Of a stretch of DNA of 64,000 nt, positions 58,172 to 64,000 are shown in pieces (the stretch's first letter is position 1; every line of letters begins with the position of its first letter). The notes below the pieces were generated by a model. That model was not told where the DNA came from and ran no database searches. It worked only from the letters and a program-made list of their open reading frames with translations. Position numbers and translations under genes: made by a program. This DNA is from Gnetum montanum (taxonomy: Eukaryota; Streptophyta; Gnetopsida; Gnetales; Gnetaceae), in assembly GCA_015680685.1 (NCBI GenBank), contig MNCI01037977.1:5000-68999 (forward strand), read 5' to 3'.

Positions 58172-59815
58172 TGACTATTTGGGACATGACTACCAACAAG
58201 TGCCTTGAACAGTATTTAGGTGTTCGCTGGTCTTTGGTAACAATAAGGCCTAGATACCTTCAAATAGACTTAGTAGTTAAATGTGAGTATGTGTTTGTTG
58301 TTGTGAATGTTGAAATAGTTGGGTTGTGTATAATACTATAATCAACTATCATTAAAGAGATTTAGTGAACTTTGTATAATACTATGAGTTGTTGGAGATT
58401 CCTATTTGCTCAATCACTTTGTCTATACAGTCCTTATCATACCTACTTGTAACAAATAAAATTTTACAAAAATCATTTGAGCACAACTCTACCAATCTAC
58501 TCCTAATTTTCCTCAGAGAGGGAAAGTTCCACAAGAAAATTAGAAATAGAGTAAGATTCAATGGAAAAAGAAAGAAAGGAAAGAAAATTTGTTTAAAAAT
58601 CTGAAATATTTAAGTGAAGTAAATTTATACAAGGAAACACTTCACAATAAAGTTATCTTTAATTCAATATCTATGAGTTGTTCAAACTTCTTAAGCTCAA
58701 ATAAGAAATTTCTTAAAGACAATCCTACTATACTACCAAAAAGTGCTGCGTAAACTACCACGTACGAGTCTCTATTTTGGCTAGATAATAGTTGTCAATG
58801 ATTGCATACAATAGAGCTTTCAAAGGTTTGATAATTTCATATTGAAATACCAAGGGAATATACTTTAAAAATCAAAAAGCTACTTCAGTCCTATCAAAAT
58901 ACCAAATATTTTTAAAACCCTTTAGACTATTAAATTGCTCAACTAGCTTGTCTACAATAGAGGCTCTCTTATAGCAATCCTAATAGCAGTCTTAAACATT
59001 GCATAATAATAAACATTTCTATTAAATTGCTCTTGAGGCTTTCAAACATGAGCTTTTTTATGGAAAATCTTAATAGGAGTCTACTATCATGCAACAAAGA
59101 ACTATAAAAGCGATCTAAAAATCCTAAATTTAAATGCCAAGCATAATACTACCTAAACCATTAGCTAAGTAGCTAAAAAAAAATAAGAAAGAATGAACTC
59201 ATAGGACTAAAACAAAGCCATCGAAATGATGTCTTTAATAAGCCATCTTACAAGAAATTTTCATATTTCTTCTTTCCAAAAGCTTTCACCCACTTTTGTG
59301 TCATTTCTACCTTTGAAGCCTTTTTGTAGTAGCTTTGGGTAGTTACAATAATCATGAGAGGAGTAATAAATATCTAAGATATTTAATGTTAACCACCTAA
59401 GGAGTTATAACTTCCATGGGAAGTTATGAGAATTTTAAGCCACATTTGGCAAGTGTCTTCTTGGTAATGGAAAGCTAAAAATATTATGGAGTTTTTAGTT
59501 GTAACCATCATAAGGAGTTACAACTTTCATAGAAATAAAAGAAAACATAACCAAATGTCTTCTTCATATAGTATGTTATACAAATATCACGTAGACCTCT
59601 TTTGTTCATGAATAAAAATAAACCCTTTTAAAGTGAATGTTAAAGTAAAATAAAGGATATAATAAAATTTAGAAAAATTAATGATGATGTAGCCATGTTA
59701 ATGATAAAACAAATACTAACAATTGGATAGACATGTTTCCCAACTCAATTTAACAACTCGAACTGCTAACGTGTTTCTAGTTGATTTGTGAATATTGCCA
59801 AAATCCTTGTCAACA
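58172..59815 (-). repeat. LTR shared by E5 (3') and E4 (5')
   Basis: Minus strand from TGTTGACAAGG (about 59815, end approximate) to CAAATAGTCA at 58172. A possible TATA box (TATAAATT) is at about 58625-58632. On one side lies E4's primer site; on the other lies the 3' region of a second copy of the same family, not host DNA. Confidence 0.7.
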
Positions 59816-61310
59816 CACATCACCTCCTATGCCTATGGTTTTGGCATGACTGTGGTAAGTAAGCTCCAGTCTTGCTAACTCTAGTCCTTATTTTCATCTT
59901 ATTTGACATATCTCTAGTTCCTATAACTCCTCACACTAGTGCTGCTCTAACTTCTGCCATCTTTGAATTTTTGGTCGTGCTCGTGTTTTGCATTTGTTGT
60001 GTCCTTGGTGCTGCTATTCTTCATGAGTCTGGGTGACAACAACAATTTTTTTTTGGCAGAAATCTTGATGGTGCATTTGGAAGTGAAGGCAATTTTTTTT
60101 CTTAGGCTCCATTTCCATTGTTCTAGGAATTATTGTAGAGTATGGCCTTTCTAGATTTTCCTGCATCACATGTATTTTCTAATGATGAATTAAGCCCTAT
60201 GCCAGTGTTCGTATTATCATATAATTATCTTATCAAGGTTTCCATTAGTTTCATCATTTAATTTAGGTGTTTACAGTGAGCTTGTTTTTTGTTCTGTAGC
60301 TGTGGTAGCCAATGACTCTACTCCTATAATGGTAGAGCAGCTGATTAAGGGCAAATTCAAATAAGAGGTGTGATGAAAGGCTAGATCTACCATTGGTTTG
60401 CTGAGGGTAGGACAGTCTCGTGATGAGAAGTGTGGTTTGGGCTTGTTATGAATCTTTAGGGAATTGGTTGCAATAGCCATAACTTTGAAAGTGCCTTTTT
60501 TTTTTCTTATTTTGTTGATTGCCCTATAAAATTGATTGCATAGCTTTTCTATGAAACTTCCCATTTGTTTATCATTCAATAAAAAGTTGTATGATATTGT
60601 AGAGGTGATCTTTAAATATATTTTGATAGATATGCAACTTGAAATACCCAGCAACTAATTAAGTATGAAATTATTTCCTCTCTTTGAGAATTCATGGAAA
60701 AATAGTTTGGTAAAATTAGATACTTAAACATCATTATCCTCCAAATAGAGAGTCATTTTGTTGATGTAACTCTTGATCTTCATCACGTCAATTAGTGTAA
60801 GATGTAATAATACAAACACTATATTTCCCTTGTAAAAATCAGTAACTGTGAGTTTGCCCAACGCCTGGAAATTTTTGAAACATTATAATTTCTACATAAC
60901 TTTTGCAACAATTGATGTACATAAATCAATTGGAATTTTGTATTTTGTTCACCTCAAACAATTTCTTTTTAAACCTTTTGAACAAGACAATCCAATTTCA
61001 TTTTTTAGATGGTATCTAACTTAATTCAACATTAATATTAACTTCTTAAGACATTCCTCCTAACTTCTTAGATGTATCAATCTTATTTAGTTTAAATTGT
61101 GTTAGCTTCAACTATTGCTCCATGGAATGGTTTAATGTGACAACATTTCATACCCTCCTTAAAATGTTTTTTTTAAAAAAACCAATATCAATTAAGAAAC
61201 AACCATTTTATTGAACATTCACATGAAAAATTGGAAATCAATAAAACTTTCATTAAACTTAAGGTTTAATGAAATAAAAACCTCATCCCTAAGAAAAAAC
61301 TTAAAGAACT

Positions 61311-62110
61311 TGATGAACCGCAATATCACGTATGCGATATCCCAGCCACCACACGATATCACATATGTGATATCGCATCCTGCCTCATCTTCTATAAATA
61401 AGAGGCCCTTGGTTCCAAAATTTAGAATTAGACCCTTAGCCAGATTCTTGCAGTTTAGTCATTCTAGAGTTAGAATTATTTCGGTGTCCCTGCAGTAGGA
61501 GTCATAGAGTGAATGGATCTTTATTTTACCAATTTGTACCTGAGCACAATTTTGTGTATGACAATAAAGACGAACTTTATGATAAACCATGCAGCATACA
61601 AATTAAGCTAATTAGTAATTAATTATTTTTAACACTTTCCTAGTTAATTAATATCTTTGTCAACCTTCAAACCCCTTAGTTAAATACACTCAGTATGACC
61701 ACTTCGAGCATGCGTGTAGCGCTTGGTAACCTAGTAACGATTAGCGTTTGGTAACCCCAGCAGCGTTGCACTGGTTCAGGATGTGTACGGCAAGTGGGAG
61801 TGAATATTGGTGTTAGGAACATTTAGAACTTAATTAATGAATAGTTAATGTAAGTTAGCCACTTAGTTCTCTCTCCCTCTCCTTTATTAGTAGAAGACAT
61901 AAAAAATACAAAAGCTGTAAAAATCATATACCTCAAGCTTACTTAACCATACAACCGTGACAATACAAGTAAGTTTGGGAAGACAACGATTAATTAACCC
62001 TGAGTGTTCCATTAAGGTGCATAATCACTTGGTCCTTGGAGTTTGACCAGATCATGCGTGAAATGCTCATATTCGTATAGTTGAGTATAGGGGTACCTTG
62101 CCACTCATCA
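61311..62110 (+). repeat. Solo LTR, Athila-like, with TSD GAACT
   Basis: 800 bp from TGATGAACCG to CCACTCATCA, flanked by GAACT at 61306-61310 and 62111-62115. The empty site is seen in E4 near 37035-37045. U3 palindromes are followed by TATAAATA at 61393-61400. It keeps many CpGs and is close to element A's LTR, so it is a recent insertion reduced to one LTR by recombination. Confidence 0.95.
61355..61374. promoter_or_regulatory. Perfect 20-bp palindrome in U3
   Basis: GATATCACATATGTGATATC, 19 bp before the TATA box of the solo LTR. It is the best preserved example of the GATATC units found upstream of the TATA box in the Athila-like LTRs here. Confidence 0.85.
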
Positions 62111-62700
62111 GAACTATACATCAAGACTTTGTATAAACTATTTAATGGATGGGAAGTAAATAGTTAAAATAAGTTTCTTGGGAATCCTCTTGTCTTGAAT
62201 CCTTTCATACACTATCTTAGTTGTAACTAATACATTGTCTTCATCCTTGCTCTCTTCAACTATTCTTATTTCCATTGCATCCATCTCCTTTGCATCTATC
62301 TCTTTTGTTGAGTCTTGTGTCCTATCCCAATTAGATACTTCTGTATCTGAAGATACAAATGCCTCTCCCCAAGAATTATCCTGGTTAGAATTTTCTTGAT
62401 TTCCTACTTGACTATCACATTCATGAAATATACCCTAAACATTGGCTTTTATAGAATGTCCACTAGTAAGAAACATGAACTCATTAGAAAGCCAAAGTAG
62501 AAATGGACTTTCTCTTGATGTTCCACCGGCTTTTGCTTTGCAATAAGCACTTAGAACATGTTCTAGGAAGCATTTCATTACATATGGGATAAATTATCTT
62601 CCCATTGCTCTTTCACCAAGAATCATCCTTTCTCAAACCTACACTTTTTGCTAGTTTTATTTACTTGTACTTTGAATTGGAAAATGATGTAATCTCAAGA

Positions 62701-63368
62701 AATCCATGTCTCTTCTTATAGTAGTAAATAAATTGAAATTCCCACCAAATCTTGCTAACCAACTTTGCCACTTTTATGCATATTAATTACTTTCTAATCA
62801 TTATACATATGCCAATTTGAATTTTACCACTCGATTGTTCAAATTACTTCCCACTAAACAATTAATTAACCACCACTTCCACTTTACTCATCTCAAGTAA
62901 TGATTACTTAGGATGATATAAATTTAATAATTCAACTAATATTTTTAATTAAATATCTTTAAACTCATACTTAACATGAACATATGTTAGTTTTTATTTT
63001 ATTTTACTTTAAAAATACTAAATAGACTTACCTAACCATATGGATAGAACATATATGTCATGGTTAAACATGACATTAATCTAATACATGTTACTACCAA
63101 GTGCATACATAATAATTCCTATATACAAAATTTTATTATTTATTACTATATATATTCAACAGCATTATAATTGCATATTTATATATATTATTATACTTTG
63201 TACATATATTAATTTGTATATAGATATGTAAGTCATGGGAAATTGTCCAAAATAATGTTTTATATGTAAAACATTATAAGGAAACTACAACTCCATACCA
63301 TCTAATGTTGATAATTTATAAGTATCCTCAGATAATTATTTCGTAATTTAAAATAGACTAGTCCATGT
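62701..63368. other. A+T-rich linker between INT and extra ORF of E5
   Basis: Close match to 37621-38400. TAATTA and ATATAT runs, no readable frame. Confidence 0.5.
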
Positions 63369-64000
63369 TCATGTGAACTTATTTGGTTTCTTCATATTCC
63401 ATAGTAAGACAAGGTCTCCTATTTGGAAAGTTCTTTTCAAAGCCTTTTTATCAAACCATCTTTTGACTTGAGACATACTTGTTAACAAATTATCATTTGC
63501 TCTATCTATCTTAGCTTCTCTCTTGATGAGCAAGGTCCTAAAATTTTTATCTTTATCAGTTGTCTCACTATACTTTTGTACAAAATCTGAAGCTAAACTT
63601 ATAATCTTGTTTGTAATTCTCACGAGCAAACCATAGACTAAATTATAAGGTGATGTTCCAATAATCTTCTTAAACCTGAGACAATCTGTCTATAATGTAG
63701 ATTGTAGATAATCAATCCAATTTCCTAAATTTCCATCCATCAATTTCTTAATGTAGGAAATAAGCTTTTTATTTGTAGATTTAGCTAAGCCATTTTCTTG
63801 AGGATAATAATTAGAAGAAGAAAATATGAAAATGGATTTTTCTGATGCCCATGTTATGAATTCTTCAGATTGAAAAGTGGATCCATTATTAGATACTAAT
63901 ACTTTGGGTAGACTAAAATGACTTAAAATTTGATCTTCCAAAAAATTGATTAGATCTAATGCTGAATTTCTTCTTAGAGCTTTTGCTTCAGACCATTTAG
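63369..64000 (-). pseudogene. int: Integrase of E5, C-terminal two thirds
   Basis: LVSNNGSTFQSEEFITWASE (second catalytic Asp changed to Asn), YYPQENGLAKSTNKKLISYI (the Glu two residues after the second G is replaced by Lys), then SPYNLVYGLLVRITNKI and WFDKKALKRTFQIGDLVLLW, the C-terminal DNA-binding part. Longer open frames than the E4 copy at the C-end, but with both of these catalytic residues lost. Cut by the window edge. Confidence 0.75.

Larger units (their letters stand above)
34345..59815 (-). mobile_element. Tat-like element E4, split by E6
   Basis: On the minus strand: 5' LTR (59815-58172), Asn primer site, gag, PR, extra RNase H, RT (split by E6), RNase H, INT, an extra ORF, 3' LTR (about 35540-34345). 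About 11 kb without E6. It shares its 5' LTR with upstream copy E5, so E4 and E5 form a head-to-tail tandem. It sits in ORF3 of E3. Confidence 0.8.
60200..62700 (-). pseudogene. Extra ORF after INT of E5, split by a solo LTR
   Basis: Homologue of 35930-37620. The right part (62150-62430) reads NQENSNQDNSWGEAFVSSD and VLVTTKIVYERIQDKRIPKK. After the LTR come SLNLKFNESF (61245-61275) and a clean open frame of 127 codons (60271-60654) with KQMGSFIEKLCNQFYRAINK and GTFKVMAIATNSLKIHNKPK. Comparison with the E4 copy shows codon-sized agreement and many shared residues. Function unknown. Confidence 0.55.
59816..64000 (-). mobile_element. Tat-like element E5, 3' part (tandem with E4)
   Basis: INT, linker, extra ORF and 3' region in the same order as E4, ending in the shared LTR. 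Apart from the solo LTR at 61311-62110 it aligns with 35541-39000. The rest (gag to INT start) is beyond the right edge. Confidence 0.75.

Overview
The window is intergenic DNA from a repeat-rich plant nuclear genome. I found no intact host gene and no RNA gene. It is A+T-rich and CpG-poor, and most reading frames are broken by stops at former CAA, CAG or CGA codons, the decay expected of long-methylated plant repeats. Nearly everything is Ty3/gypsy LTR retrotransposon, with one LINE fragment. The families (Athila-like and Tat-like), the depth of nesting and the absence of genes suggest a very large plant genome. A gymnosperm is plausible, but I cannot prove it from sequence alone.

Two groups of element are present. 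The Athila-like group (A, B, E1, E2, E3 and a solo LTR at 61311-62110) has 0.8-0.9 kb LTRs starting TGAT or TGAG and a primer-binding site complementary to tRNA-Asp. It has gag, PR, RT, RNase H and INT, and after INT a third open frame (ORF3). The Tat-like group (E4, E5, E6 and a solo LTR at 32136-33694) has 1.6-1.7 kb LTRs. E4 and E6 have a primer-binding site complementary to tRNA-Asn. E4/E5 carry an extra, archaeal-type RNase H between PR and RT and an extra sense ORF after INT. E6 carries an antisense, apparently spliced gene between PR and RT.

Layout: 1-4023, minus-strand 5' half of Athila-like element A, inserted head-to-head into plus-strand remnant B (4024-5692). 5693-6819 holds nothing recognisable. 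6820-8211 is a decayed LINE. E1 (from 8212) is interrupted in pol by E2 (from 13784). The 3' LTR of E2 is interrupted by E3 (from 26467). ORF3 of E3 holds a Tat-like solo LTR (32136-33694, TSD CAAGC) and is then interrupted at 34345 by a minus-strand tandem E4/E5 that runs off the window. E4's RT is split by E6 (40175-54585). E5's extra ORF is split by an Athila-like solo LTR (61311-62110, TSD GAACT). Every plus-strand Athila element from E1 to E3 is therefore open on its right side, and its missing end should lie beyond position 64000.

The most interesting biology is the accessory coding capacity. ORF3 of E2/E3 has its own upstream block of GATATC palindromes plus a TATA box, copying the LTR promoter layout. 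The antisense gene of E6 is preceded by the same inverted-repeat modules found in E6's LTRs. Both groups may thus have given an accessory gene its own LTR-like promoter.
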